From: Sphagnum compactum
Lineage: Eukaryota; Bryophyta; Sphagnopsida; Sphagnales
DNA length: 64,000 nt
Assembly (NCBI GenBank): GCA_965153455.1
Contig: OZ234503.1
Location: 620,001 to 684,000 of the forward strand
Direction of reading: 5' to 3'
Both the position numbers and the translations under genes were made by a program. A model generated the notes under the pieces. That model ran no database searches and was not told the DNA's origin. It saw only the letters and a program-made list of their open reading frames with translations. Below are positions 12,711 to 24,805 of this stretch, in pieces. Every line of letters starts with the position of its first letter. The first letter of the stretch is position 1.

Positions 12711-13126
12711 GATTATGTCCTGAAGGACTAGTTTTGAAAAATTAAGTGACCACCCAATTGTCCCCTCCAAAATTGGTATGGGAAAATCAGTTGGCCACCA
12801 CTTTTAAGTTTACTATTTTCAGGGTGTGTTATTCCTGTAAAGTCGGCTCCCTGTGGCTTTACCTTACACGTTCCCACAGCAGAAGGAGTTCCCACTTCAT
12901 TGTCCTTTAAGACCAAGTGATAGAATGGAACATTTATGATGCATTCTGTCATGTGCCTCATCATCAAACTCAGTGTCCAAGGCTGGCCTACTGATGTGTT
13001 ATATGGCATAATGCACCGTAAATGGCTTGTTCTCTAGTAAGTAAAACCCTCTCTTATTTCACTTTGTATTTTGAAGGACCTCCCCCAGCAGAAGATCCCT
13101 AGGGAGTTATCCGATGGGGGACATCC

Positions 13127-13981
13127 TGCTATATTTCTATGGTCCTATGGAAAGATTTTTTTATGGGACCGATTGGGAAAATTCAAATTTCTGTATTTTT
13201 GCAGCAAACAAGAAATTCAACAAAGCCCAACTTGAGTTCTCGTCAGCCTCGTCTACACCTACTTTTGATTAACCCTGTCGAACTTAGTTATTACTTTTGG
13301 AATTGCAAGAGCTACCATAACTACAGGCCAGAGAATTGTATACTTTACTAATAAGTATAATGTGGGACACCGCGATTCTTTTCTGGCCAAATTTCGACCT
13401 GAAACATATGATTTCAACATATTCAAAGGATATTCATGGAAAAAAAATTACCCAAATTCGGCAGATTTTAGAATGTTATTTCCAAATTGTCATATTTTTT
13501 ATGAGAAGTTCGATTAGGTAGCCAAGAATATAGAAGGAATATGTTTATTCCCGACTTTCATATGTAGCATGTAGCCAAATTTGGCTAAAGTATTCTGTGG
13601 ATGATCATCACTTTGGCTACATCACAAAATCTTTAAAAGAAACCCTGGTGGGAGGCTTTTGCTGTACCCAGTTGAGGCTTGTCTTATGCAATACACAAAT
13701 TACCGGCTACCCTTTTTTCAGTGTTTTTTTTTTAGAGAAGGTCCCCAAACATTGTGTAAGATTCCCTCCTCAAAGCGAGAAGGAACCACACCTTTTTGGA
13801 AGGCGCCCTCACAAAAAGGAGAGGAAGGACAAGAGGGTTCCTAGTTTTCTGTGAGGTGGCTCTTCAAATTACGTAAAGTCCTGACCTAATTTTCCTTTTT
13901 ATTCCGAGGCTACCCTATAATGCATAAAAGCCTCACAGGCTTTTCGAAAACAGAATGCCCACTTCTGTCAACGGAACCCCA
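13127..13981 (+). mobile_element. LTR copy with internal deletion
   Basis: The copy starts TGCTATATTTCTATGG and ends GGAACCCCA. About 265 to 290 bases are missing at 13868, where GGTGGCTCTTCAAA joins straight to TTACGTAAAGTCCTG. It is followed by the same primer-site-like motif and by internal-region sequence. Confidence 0.6.
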
Positions 13982-14800
13982 CCGGGTATCAGAAAAAAGA
14001 AAAAAAAAGAAAGACCGGCAGATGTTAAGCCGGGTGAATCCCTAGGCGTTGTGTTTTACTGGAATTCGGTCAACACTCGGCTCTGCCTAAATAGAGGATT
14101 ATAAATAATAAATTCAATACCCTAGTGGAATTGAAGTACTATAATAAAATAATAAAATTGAATAATCCTTTTACAATAAAATTACAATGAATATTAACTT
14201 CAATCATAAATTATATAGTTAGTACAATTAATTTATAAGTATTACAACTATAGTTTTTCTACAATATTTTACATTAATTGTAGTAATTAATTTTACTATA
14301 ATTATTGGAATTTTTTTAATGACTGAAAAATAAAAATATTTTTTGTAAAAAAAAGAAATATTATACATTATCCTTCATATACACATGTTTATTTTAGTAC
14401 TCATCCATATTATATTGAGTAAAATACGTATTATACACCATTTTAAATCCATACATCTTGAAATATGCAAATACACTTTGAATATATATAGGGTTGCAAT
14501 TCATTTGATCATTTTCGCAGTTAATGGAACATAAATGGGTATTCTTGAATGAAAATCATGTTAAATTTTTTTAAATTAAAAAAAAACACATTAATAACAA
14601 GGTAATTATAAGCACAACCAAATGCAAAAAATAGTTGAAAAAATAACCAATAATAGTCACAAACAACATAAGCACAAGTAGTCACAAATTGATTGTTCAT
14701 TAAAACCCAGTTTTCTTCTAGGGATTCCAAGCTTGGTGCAATGAAAAAGAAACTCGGGGTCATCATCCTTATTGCGCAAAGAATGCCCCAATGAAATGAT
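13982..14800 (+). mobile_element. Truncated internal region
   Basis: It follows the start of the internal region at 11097 and then breaks off at about 14798. There CCCAATGAAATGATTTATG jumps back into mid-LTR sequence (GATTTCAACATATT). This is the kind of joint left by unequal recombination between tandem copies. Confidence 0.55.
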
Positions 14801-15591
14801 TTATGATTTCAACATATTTAAAGGATTTTCATGGGAAAAATTTACCCAAATTCGACAGATTTTTTAAATTTTTTTCAAATTGCCATATTTTTCATGAGAA
14901 GTTCGATTATGTAGCCAAGAATAAGAAGGATTATATTTATTCCCTTTGGGGCTAAAGTAGCTTCTGGATGATCACCACTTTGGTTACATCACAAAATCCT
15001 TAAAAGAAACCCTGGTGGAAGGCTTTTGCTGTACCAAGTTCAGGCTTGTCTTATGCACTACACACATAACAGGCTCCCCTTTTTTTCAGTGTTTTTTTAG
15101 AGAAAGTCCCCATACATTGTGGGAGATTACCTCCTCAAAGCCAGAAGGAACCACACCTTTTTGTAAGGCGCCCTCACAAAAAGGAGAGGAAGGACAAGAG
15201 GGTTCCTACCTTTCTGTAAGGTGGCTCTTTAAAATAATGATGGTGCCTCCTGGGTCCTAAGTTGCCTCCCAGTTTTGAGTAGGCAATCTTGTACACACCC
15301 ACATCAGAACTGGCTCTCGCATGCGCTGGGCCATTCCTAGATTTTACTTTTGGGTTTGGCGAAATTCTGGGAGCGCCCCTTCCTAGGTCCATAACTTATG
15401 CATTAAAGGCAGGGCTGTCTTATTAGGTACTTTATTCGATTTTTCAATTGTGCAAAATTGGGCCCCCTTGGTGAATCCCGCTGGTATGTAGTCCTGACCT
15501 AATTTTCCTTTCTATTCCGAGGCTACCCTATAATGCATAAAAGCCTAACAGGCTTTTTGAAAACAGAATGCCCAGTTTTGTCACCGGAACC
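14801..15591 (+). mobile_element. 3' LTR fragment closing the first pile
   Basis: The fragment starts in mid-LTR and runs to TCACCGGAACC, where similarity to the other LTR copies ends and unrelated sequence (TGTGTGTACACC) begins. This marks the right edge of the pile. Confidence 0.6.
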
Positions 15592-17334
15592 TGTGTGTAC
15601 ACCAAATGTGTCCACGCCCGTATCTGCCAATTCAATTCAGCAAACATACAAAGTAAAATTTGCTGCTAACAGAAATCAATGCATGTGTAATACCCTAGCC
15701 TATGGTAAGTTTTGTGATTAAATTATCCAGAAAATCCTAAAATGCTCGAATGAAGGTGATGAAAATGTTATCTCTCTAATGACAGAAATTTGTGAACACA
15801 CAATATAAGTATTTGTATAGTTCTAGATTTTGACACAAGAGTTCACTATTGTCCATGTACCCATGTCCATCAGCATGGACAAAAGCTATTTTAAGCCACT
15901 CAAGCCGTTCACCAAATTTCTTTGCCTCCATGATCTTAACCTCAACAGTTTATAAGATCAACAATGTACTGTTAAAATTGATGTATGAGTTAACATAAAT
16001 ATGTTGAATAAGTACAAAATGATTAACAAATTCAAAATTCAGAGTCAACAAGCGTTGTGAAGACTTGAGTATGACTTAATCTAAATATGTTAAATATGAA
16101 ATAAAATATGTGTAATTAGTATCCGAGTACTTGTTTGTTTATTGTCAGTTTCACGTGGCTCATTCATTAAGAATTAAGAACATCTCACAAAATTTTGAAG
16201 TTTTGTGGAACGTTTTCAGTATTACCCAATACATTTTTTCTTCAAACAATTTGAATGAAAAATTTCCGAATTTTAGAGACCTCATTTTCCAATTAATTAT
16301 TGTCAAATCTGTTGTTGACATAGGCTACAGGAATTGCAGTAACTATTTCCCTATAAATGTTCTCAAAGCTCTCCATGGTCTTTACCAATGTGCACAATGC
16401 ACTGGACAAGGTTGCATGGACAATATTGAACAACAAGAGTCAAAGTTCCTTGCATTTGAACGCACCTCATCACCAGTGTTTCTTTTTTTTTGCGAATTTT
16501 CGCAACCTAGCGACAGAAAAAAAGGGCTGGCGAATCCAACAAAGGGATTTTTCAGATTTTAAAAAAGATCGCCATATCTTGACAAAAAAACTTAGAAATC
16601 GCCAGATTTAGACAGTGCGTTCATGTAGGTCGCCAGATTTAGGCAGGATTCCGACAAAGATCTACTAGTTCATCAGAACAGTCGCCATTTATTGCTAATT
16701 AATGCTGAGGATTCTAGCCAGTGCACCGACTTGAGGAATTTGAAAAAAGAAACACTGCTCATAACATGGAACTTGCTTTCATCAATATCAATTGCTGGTA
16801 CCAAAATACCTTTGGTACTTTATTGGGGGGAAGGGCTCCCCTTATTTTCAGGCCTCTTACTTCACACTACGAGGCTTGAGGCTAGGACAATATTTTAAAT
16901 TAGGGGAGGCCCTGAAAATCAGGCCTTTCCCCTACATATACCTTGGCCAGTGAATTAAGTGTAGGGTACAGCCCCAGGGTGGGGGCATTCCCAAAATAAG
17001 CGGCCCTCAGGGCCGAGGGCTGGTTATTTTGGGAATGCCCCAATGAGGCCGCTACCTAGTGTTAAAACCAGTGCAGTAAAATTTAAAATTTTGTTTACTG
17101 TGAGTATGATGGGTACTAGATATCACATAAAAAAAAATTAAAAACTAAAAGCTGAAAGTGCCTCCTCTCAGCAGAGGAGTTATTAAGCTTAGTAAGGGGC
17201 CCTGCCAATACGCTGGGAGACTCCTGCCGGGTTTTTACTAGATATGAAATGTTCACTAGTTGAGAATAATTGTTAGAGGAACCTTCACGCGGTATTGCAT
17301 TCACTACTTTGACACAGTTGTGGAAGCCGTCAAG
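15592..17334. other. Intergenic DNA with repeats, no recognised gene
   Basis: 15870-16030 resembles 24965-25110 (shared AAGTCAAGCC-like sequence, TTTGCCTC, TATGAGTTAA), so it is part of a dispersed repeat. A 143-codon frame at 16131-16562 shows no domain or splice partner and I do not call it. Around 16490-16650 the phrase CGCCAGATTTAG recurs. 16835-16935 contains an imperfect inverted repeat based on TTTTCAGG-CCTC. Confidence 0.5.
16982..17041. repeat. Perfect 18-bp hairpin
   Basis: GGGGCATTCCCAAAATAA at 16982-16999 is the exact reverse complement of 17024-17041. The 24-base GC-rich loop itself contains the palindrome GGCCCTCAGGGCC. The structure stands out from its AT-rich surroundings. 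It could be a fold-back element end, a small-RNA precursor or a recombination scar. Confidence 0.85.
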
Positions 17335-18150
17335 TTCGTGACTTTGTAGCCCCTAATTCATCGACACGTACTTGCTCGTCTTGTAACGATAATAAAGCCC
17401 TCAAATATGTGGACACTCAGATTTAAGTTTTTGCTTCTTCTTCTTCTTCATGTGCCTGCCGACCTTCACAATTAGAGGCTCTCTCACACCAGCAGCCTCC
17501 TTACTCTGCTTTCAAGCATTTGTAATTTGTGCTACTACGCCGCAAAATAACGGCAATTGGACACTACAGGACCTGCAAGTGCATAATCTTTGCTTGCTGG
17601 TAACGTAGACAATTCCAATCTTAGTCGTTGGTGGGTGGGTGGGATGGCTTTACATATTGACTAAAATCAGATTTTTCTTCCCAGAAGAATCCAAGATTCT
17701 GAATGTTTTGTGACACCAGCTTGCTTGCTTCCGAGTGCCTCGTCTTCTCCTAGATTGGAGAGTTCCTGGATTTCTGGATATTGTTGTATCAAGGTGTAAT
17801 TGGAGTATTGCTGCAGGCGACACTAACAAGTGTTTCTAAGAGAACTTATGGACGTGGTTTCCAGCACGGCCAAGGAGGGTCATGGGTAGGGATTTTATTT
17901 GTCTTAGGACCATCGATCGAGCAATTAATCGTACTCCATCTTCAGACACAACAAGGTTAGCATCTTCATGCTCCACATCTATTGATTGTAGCCCAGTAAA
18001 GGAAATTGGGTAAATTTGCAAAGTTCATAACATTTCAACTTATCACCAAAATTGTCAAAAGAATCTAACCATAGATCTCTGGGGTTAGGGATATACGTAA
18101 ATGTGGGCTCATCATGCTGCCTAGCTGAAAATTGACAGTTACTGGTGCTT
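17335..18150. repeat. GC-richer copy of the sequence at 4985-5835
   Basis: This copy keeps many CpG sites that are TpG or CpA in the 5 kb copy, so it looks younger or less methylated. It lies about 1.5 kb upstream of the lectin kinase gene. No frame spans it. A trinucleotide CTT run lies at 17440. It may be a noncoding part of a duplicated gene or an unclassified transposon. Confidence 0.6.
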
Positions 18151-19606
18151 AATGTCACTGGATCACGGTCCTTTGTCCCGTAGTTTCTGAACTATTGTGG
18201 GCAAATTCTTCATCTAGAACCCCACTTTCAAGGAACAGCTTCCAAAGTTTTAGTCGGTGTTCGCGCATTGTGTGTCTGTGGCGAGCTGTCTATTTTAACT
18301 CGCTTCGTTCCTCGAAAGCTCCTTGTGGTTCCTTCCGCATGACATAACGTCGGGTTCAAATCTTGTATTTCGTGCCCTTAGAGGAAGCCGTATAAGAACT
18401 GTGGTTTATAAAAACATCATATTTTCACAACCCGTTCTTCCCAAGATCTCCTGAACTACACTTTCTCTTCGACAAGTGATTTCAATCTCAACTTATGAAG
18501 CTAGTTTCGCACCCAAATAAGAGCGGAGAAATAAGGTCCATTTGTCGAACCTCGATACGAGATGGTTAAGATCTCTTGATACTTCATCATCTATATCCTA
18601 AATGCAAGTTATGAGCAGTGATTTTTTTGGTATAGAGATATAAAAAAACCTTTTAAAGAAAAAAGACTGGTGGGGAGTATGTTTAGACTTTAGACTCTTG
18701 TCGCCATTAAAAGTGTACTTTGTCTCATATTTATAGAAATTTAGCAACAGTTATTAGTGAGGATTCAAGTGTTTTTAAAGTTTCCTGATGGAAATTTACG
18801 GGGTTTTATGTTTAAAATAACTGGTTCATTTTCATGGTTAAATTCTTGCTCAAGGCCCTCCTTGGATCATTTTTTAATGTAAAAGCCCTCCTTCAATAGA
18901 AAATGTTCATTGCCAAATTTTATGTCTCATAGCTTGAAGTTTGTGTCTCAAACATACAAGGCTCTCTTTTAGTGGTTGCGTCATCTGGAGAGCTCCCCAT
19001 CACTGTCATGGTTTGTGAAATCTTTTTAATTTGATTTGAGCTATCTTCAATCTTTTACCAATGAGTTTCTACCTGCAAAATGAATAATTTTTTGAAAAAA
19101 ATTGAGTCTTCCTATGCATTGAAGTTGAGACATGAAATTTGATGCTTTAGTCGCTTTAGCATCATCAAGTTATTATGGTTTTAATTGTCAAGATTGGAAC
19201 TAAATTTTTGGTATGTGAAGTTGTTTTGATTTAAATATATTGCTACATTTGACCAAAAGGACATGTTTGGAGAGCCTAGTCATGATATCACGGTATCACC
19301 ATGACTCAAGGAAGGTCGAACTTAGGAGTGGTCCTTTTGTGAAGGAAATTAATGTAACACACATTGTTACATCAAACTTAAACCCTCCCTTGCACAAAAT
19401 CTATATGGAGGGTTTTGGTAACATGTGTCAAAACTAACAATTTAATTCATTGGTTTAGGCAGTTGTTTATGTATCATTAACATATTTTTGTATCGAAAGC
19501 AAGTGGAAATACCAAGTGTTGGAGCGTAAGCTGCAAAGTATCGCTTTTTAACCTTGGATTGGAGCTAAAAACTATAGCTCGGTAAAGAGGTGAAGATAAC
19601 ATCATT
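18151..19606. other. Upstream region of the lectin kinase gene, no gene seen
   Basis: The left half is relatively GC-rich (18150-18560) and the right half AT-rich. A small hairpin AAACCCTCC / GGAGGGTTT lies at about 19379-19418. I could not place a promoter with confidence. Confidence 0.45.
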
Positions 19607-22600
19607 ATGTCGCAATCAGTAAATCTTCTCCTTGTATTGGTTATCACAATTTCTATGTTGAAGGGAGGGAGCACCCTGAACATTCTGACAGCTGGGAATG
19701 CCCTTCAACAAAGCCAATATCTTAATAATGCAAACTATTATTTATTATTGCAAAATGATTGTAACTTCGTGTTGTACAGTAGTTCTACTTTCATGAACAA
19801 TCAATCAATCTGGAGTACAAATTCGAGCAAGCAAGGAAATAATTCTTGCACACTCCAAGTGGACACAGGTGGCTTTTTGGCTATTTACAACGCATCTAAC
19901 TCTGGTGATTTGTCAAAGTGTTATAACAAAACAAATATTACCTTGGGCTGGCTAAAACTATGCAACTGGTACCGGAGATCCATTCTTCGTGTTAACAGGG
20001 GATGGCACCCTTGAGGTTTATGACTTTCAAAATGATGATCCAAAAGTGGACTTTTGGTTATACACCAGTGGTAGTGCTAATAATGGTTCTGGACTATATG
20101 GTAAGGATGTATTCACTCCTGGTCAAATGTGGTCATCTCCTCCTCCTAATAATAGTTCTCCAACACCACCAAGTTCTTTGAGTGTTTATGGGCCATATTG
20201 GGATTTTGTGACAAGAGAACAGCCTTTTAATGTGTCACACATGCCAAGAGGGTATATTACCTTTCTGAAGGCTCATTAAGCAATGAAAATTATTCTTTGA
20301 CCATGGAGGATAATTGCACTTTGAAAATCATCAGTCCAACTAGCTCAAGTAAATGGAATTTTTCTGGACCTGGAAATTCACACTGTGTACTTACATTGCA
20401 GCAAAATGGGCACCCTTCAACTCCAAACCAATGACACCCATGAATTTGTTTCCAATGTACCCTCGGGCCCTAGAAATGTTGGAAATGTTGATGTTGATTG
20501 GATTTTGTATTGGGAGCAAACTGGAGTTTTGCGTGTCCGAGAGCTTCTAAATGCAACAAATGAGTTATGGAACTCAACTGAAACAGCAAATGAGTTATTG
20601 GAACTCAATAAGAACTCCAAGAATAACCGATCACTTATAGGGATATTAGTTGGTGTCATTGGTGGAGTTCTATTAATTGTCATCATTTCAGTGATCTGGT
20701 TATATTATGCACACGCAAGTAAGCAAAGGCTTAAATGGTCATATTCCACCAATATTTGTTTTTTGGCTAAGAGGATAAACAATCTCGATTGTGAATCTTG
20801 AATAAATCATGATGATTATTAAAATTTGAATTTTTGTGGGTAGGTGGCATGGACCCCATTGAAAAGGAACTTCAGAGATGATTACAGAAAAAAGGAGGCA
20901 AATGTCAAGCATTCACACTAGCCACGCTAAAGCAAGCAACAACTAATTTTGGGAAAAAACTAGGTGTGGGTGGATTTGGTGAAGTGTTTTATGGCAAGTT
21001 GCCTGATGGGCAAGAAGTTGCAGTTAAAACTTTGTCAGCAAGTTCTCACCAAAGCAGACAAGAGTTCTTCAATGAGGTAAGATTTTACACTACAAATTTT
21101 GATTGAAAGGAGAGATCAATAGTCTTTTATACATCAATGACCAATGTTAATTATGCTTACTACCTTATTGTCTCATTTGTATATTTTTTCACAAATGTGG
21201 GCATATGGATCTTGTATGTACAGATTGAGCTCCTTTCCATGGTGCACCACAAATATCTGGTTTCACTTATTGGCTATTGCCTTGCACCAAACAATTATAT
21301 GCTTGTATATGAATACATGAGTGGAGGCGACTTGCGAAATAGACTACATGGTAACTACAATTTTAAAATTATCAATTTAAAAGCACATGTAATTAGGGTT
21401 GATGGCAATTTTGGAGGCAGAACTGTGGCTGGTTACATTAACGCTAGACTGTTAAGTACCATATTTATGTTATTGTTAAGTCACCACTATGTTAATCTTA
21501 CTTGAAGTATGATGCTTAAATTATTGAATAAGGTGGTCCAAAGTGAAAATGAAACTACATTATTTGGCTTAACTTAGAAAATAGTTGTTATGTATAGTAT
21601 TGAAGATCTCATCTCAAATGTAAATGTAATGTAGTCATTGAAGCATGCACATTGCAAAGCTCATTTTTCTTTGATTATCAAAGAATGTATTTAATATTTC
21701 ATAGGCATCACACAAATGGTGCAATATCAACATATTATCCATCAATTGTCTTTTTGCAGGTGAGAGTCCCATGGAAAAACCATTGACTTGGAGTCAAAGA
21801 ACAACCATCATTTTGCAAGTTGCTGAAGGTAAATTTCCTAATAAATTTGCCATAAGGGGTACTGTACTAAAAGGCAATATTTGGATAAATGCATGAAAGT
21901 TTTGTTGTGCACTATTATTTTGACATTCATCTCTTTGTTTTGTTCACTGTTCTACACATGCACAAGACTTCAATGTTGTGGAATGTTTAGACTCGTACTT
22001 ATATTATCATCCTTGCTAAATGCTCACTTTTGTGTGGGGCTAAATTAACTCTGTGATAAATGTGTCACACACCTTTGATTTATATTTACGTTTGAATATC
22101 CTTTTTCTGTACTTTATTTTGGTGTAGGGATTGAATACTTACATGACAAATGTTCTCCTGCCATTATACATCGTGATGTCAAAACCACCAACATACTTCT
22201 CACAAGTAATATGGTTGCCAAAGTGGCTGATTTTGGCCTTTCCAAATTGCGTGCTATGGAACAAGGAGATGCTAGCCATATCACCACTGTTGTGAAAGGA
22301 ACTCCTGGTTATGTTGATCCTGAGTAAGGCTCCAAATGTAACCATATTATTATTGTTCATGATATTGTTGTTTGTTGATTGGCACTTGGGAAGAAATAAA
22401 ACTTAATCTACAGTAAGTTTAACAAGTTTTTCACTTGACATGCAGATATCATCAATCTGGAATGCTTACGAATAAAAGTGATGTGTATGCATTTGGAATT
22501 GTGATGATGGAGATTTTGACTGCTCAAAGTCATTTTGCTATTACACGGAAAGTGAGTAATAATGATTCATTTCCATTGGAAAAGTTTTCTTTTCCCTTTG

Positions 22601-23228
22601 AATGTGCGAAAAAAATTAAAATACCATCTACAAGCTAACAATTGGCAATGTTTATATTTTTTAAATACTTGAGGCTTGGAGATCCAAAACTCTTAATGGA
22701 TTGGCAGACCCAAATATGGAAGGTAACTTTGATAAACAAGAGTTTTCGGACCTTGTGAAACTTTCCCTTTGGTGTGTGGAGATGGCAGGTAATGATAGAC
22801 CATCCATGCCTCAAGTGGTGCAAGCCCTTCGAGATTGTGGCATTGATCAAATGGAGTCTCAAGAATACAGTCCTAAAAGTGATGTGGAACACAATTCAAT
22901 TCCAAATATTGCCAAATTTGCATCTGGACTCTACCATGAGAACGACACAACCCACCCCCTTTTTTCAACCGCAACATCACTTTCTTCTTCCACGAGTCAA
23001 TCAACAAACAATGGAATGTCCAACCCCTTGCTTACAAGTTCTTCAAACCCTAGAATGATTGAAATTTCTGAAATCTTTTCCAATATCTTACCTAGATTAC
23101 TAAATTATGAACTATGCACTAAAGATTCTAGTATGTATGTAACCTCTTGCTTTTATCTTTTGATTTTGATTTTTACTTATGGACAAGCACTTGTTAATGA
23201 CATTTATACATTTTCCCCTTGTGGCTGA
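19607..23228 (+). pseudogene. Bulb-type lectin receptor-like Ser/Thr kinase, broken
   Basis: It would have been a plasma-membrane receptor kinase with an outer mannose-type lectin domain. Exon 1 (19607-20718) encodes a hydrophobic signal peptide, a B-lectin domain with the sugar-binding pattern QNDCNFVLY, and a transmembrane helix near 20635-20710. Six more exons with GT-AG borders and matching phases (20844-21076, 21224-21350, 21760-21828, 22128-22323, 22446-22551, 22674-23228) encode the kinase. Visible kinase motifs are the glycine loop [26 protein letters not shown] and [10 protein letters not shown]. All catalytic residues are present. Exon 1 needs frame changes near 19958, 20249 and 20408, and exon 2 has an in-frame TGA at 20879-20881. 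Assembly errors could explain some breaks, but four in 1.3 kb points to a dead gene. The C-terminal tail after 23090 may hide another intron. Confidence 0.85.
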
Positions 23229-23491
23229 AAGTTTTGAACTTTCAAAGCCACAAGAGTGGTTGATGAACTATCTTGTGTAAATAGTAAAATAACAAATGAT
23301 GTTTAGTTAATCTTTGAAAAAATTATTATGAAATCTGGGGAGCTCACAAGTTACAAATATTGCAATAGTTCAAGATTTGAGGTTACAGGATGTCTGTCAT
23401 TTTCAATGAAGCAAGATCATGTCCAAGTGGTCCTAACTAGGTTGATTAAATCTGGGTGTCATTCAAGGACATAGAACTACCATCTTTACAA

Positions 23492-24805
23492 CACTAGTGG
23501 GTCCATTCATAGTAAAAGGAGCTAAATCATGTGTTGACTGCAGTGAAAATTGCACCTCCTTCACTTTCAAAAGTCACCAATAATTATACGTTCATATTTT
23601 GGGGTTTAGTTTGTTTATTCATGAAATTGATATCCTAAAAATTTGGATTCATTTCATTATGTTATTAGAGTCCTTTGTCATACACAAAGCACTTGTTGAT
23701 AGGGTTCGTTTAAAGACTATAAAATTTGAACTTTTTTTTTGTTATTCAAATGTTCATCAAATGTTTTCAATTTTATTATGGGTTTTAATATACTTCTTAA
23801 GAAGGGCCACATGTGTTTATATTTTCAAATGCACATGGGTAAAATCATAGTCAAAGGAGCCACCTAAATGAGTGGACACTCTTTAAAACTGCATTTTTGT
23901 ATGTTTGAAAGATCATAAAGGATGCATAATAAATTGGATTATCATAAATTGTTGGAATTTTTCCATTAATTGTAAATTTTACATGATCAAAACTTGACAC
24001 AAATCAAAAATGTTTTTGCATGTTCAAAGCACCCAAACTTTGAGAGTGGACAATCCTTGTTTTGCTCAAATGCCTTTTTTTTACCAAATGTGCACCAATC
24101 CTTTTGAAAATTGGAGAGGATTTTAACATTGATGATTAGAAGGGTAAAAGGACTTGAATTGATAAAAATTATTTTTATAACCCATTTGAGCACATTTGGT
24201 TCAAAAGTGTTTTTGACCCTAAAAATTATGGATTTTAAAAGTGTGGTTTAACAAAGTTGTTCATATATATGTGATAGATTGAATGAATGCATTATATAAA
24301 TGATATAAAATCAAATTTTCATCAAAATGTATTTATATCTAAAATGTAGTGCTAAATGGGATATTCAAAATACATAATTTTAAACTATAAACCTATACAA
24401 AAATGACACATGTCATATGCAGTCCTTGGAAAATGACTTTTCCCTTGGCGCCCATGCTCCTTTGACTGTGATTTCATCCACATGTATTGAATCCTTTGAA
24501 TGAATGTTGTTAATTTTGATTCTAAACGTCCTTAATGGTTAAAAAGGTTCAAATTTGTAATCATGGTTAAAAACAAAATTGTACGTTTGATTATAATCTA
24601 GGTCCTCATGCAAAAAATAATAATTTTTATTATAATATGGGTCATGTTTGGTCACAATATTGATATTTACTCCAGAATTTATATTTAAAATACAGTTTTG
24701 GTATTTAATAAACTAATCCATGTAAAACACGTGTAAAATGTAATCCTCGGTAAGGATTCTGACCTTGGTGCATGTGGCTCCTTTTACTGTGAATGGACCT
24801 TAGTG
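23492..24805. mobile_element. CACTA-like non-autonomous element with nested inverted repeats
   Basis: The left end reads CACTAGTGGGTCCATTCATA. The reverse complement of the right end reads CACTAAGGTCCATTCACAG. Both continue with GTAAAAGGAGC. A second, inner pair based on TCAAAGGAGC lies at about 23850 and 24460, again in opposite orientation and at matching distances from the ends. The flanking triplets (CAA and TTA) do not match, so the target duplication is lost or my end is off. There is no transposase frame. Confidence 0.55.

Larger units (their letters stand above)
11097..13126 (+). mobile_element. Internal region of the LTR element, noncoding
   Basis: The region of about 2.03 kb between two LTRs repeats at 48207-50252 and 52258-54302. 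Its parts in order are a GC-rich start (CTGCCTAAATAGAGG), an AT-rich block, a block of degenerate internal repeats (12090-12710) and a conserved GC-richer end with AAGTGATGGAACGGACC-type sequence and the polypurine-like tract. No gag or pol frame can be found in any of the three copies, so the element depends on proteins supplied by another element. Confidence 0.65.

Noticed and set aside
13597-13854. Frames of 60-110 codons repeated in each LTR copy (also 15015-15260, 47037-47375, 51598-51867)
   Set aside because: They follow the nucleotide repeat, differ by frameshifts between copies, and show no gag or pol features.
16131-16562. 143-codon forward frame
   Set aside because: No recognisable domain, T-rich composition and no supporting splice or homology evidence; it could be chance.
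20878-20882. The in-frame TGA of the kinase as a programmed recoding site
   Set aside because: Three frameshifts in the same gene make simple decay or sequence error more likely, and no structure around it suggests recoding.
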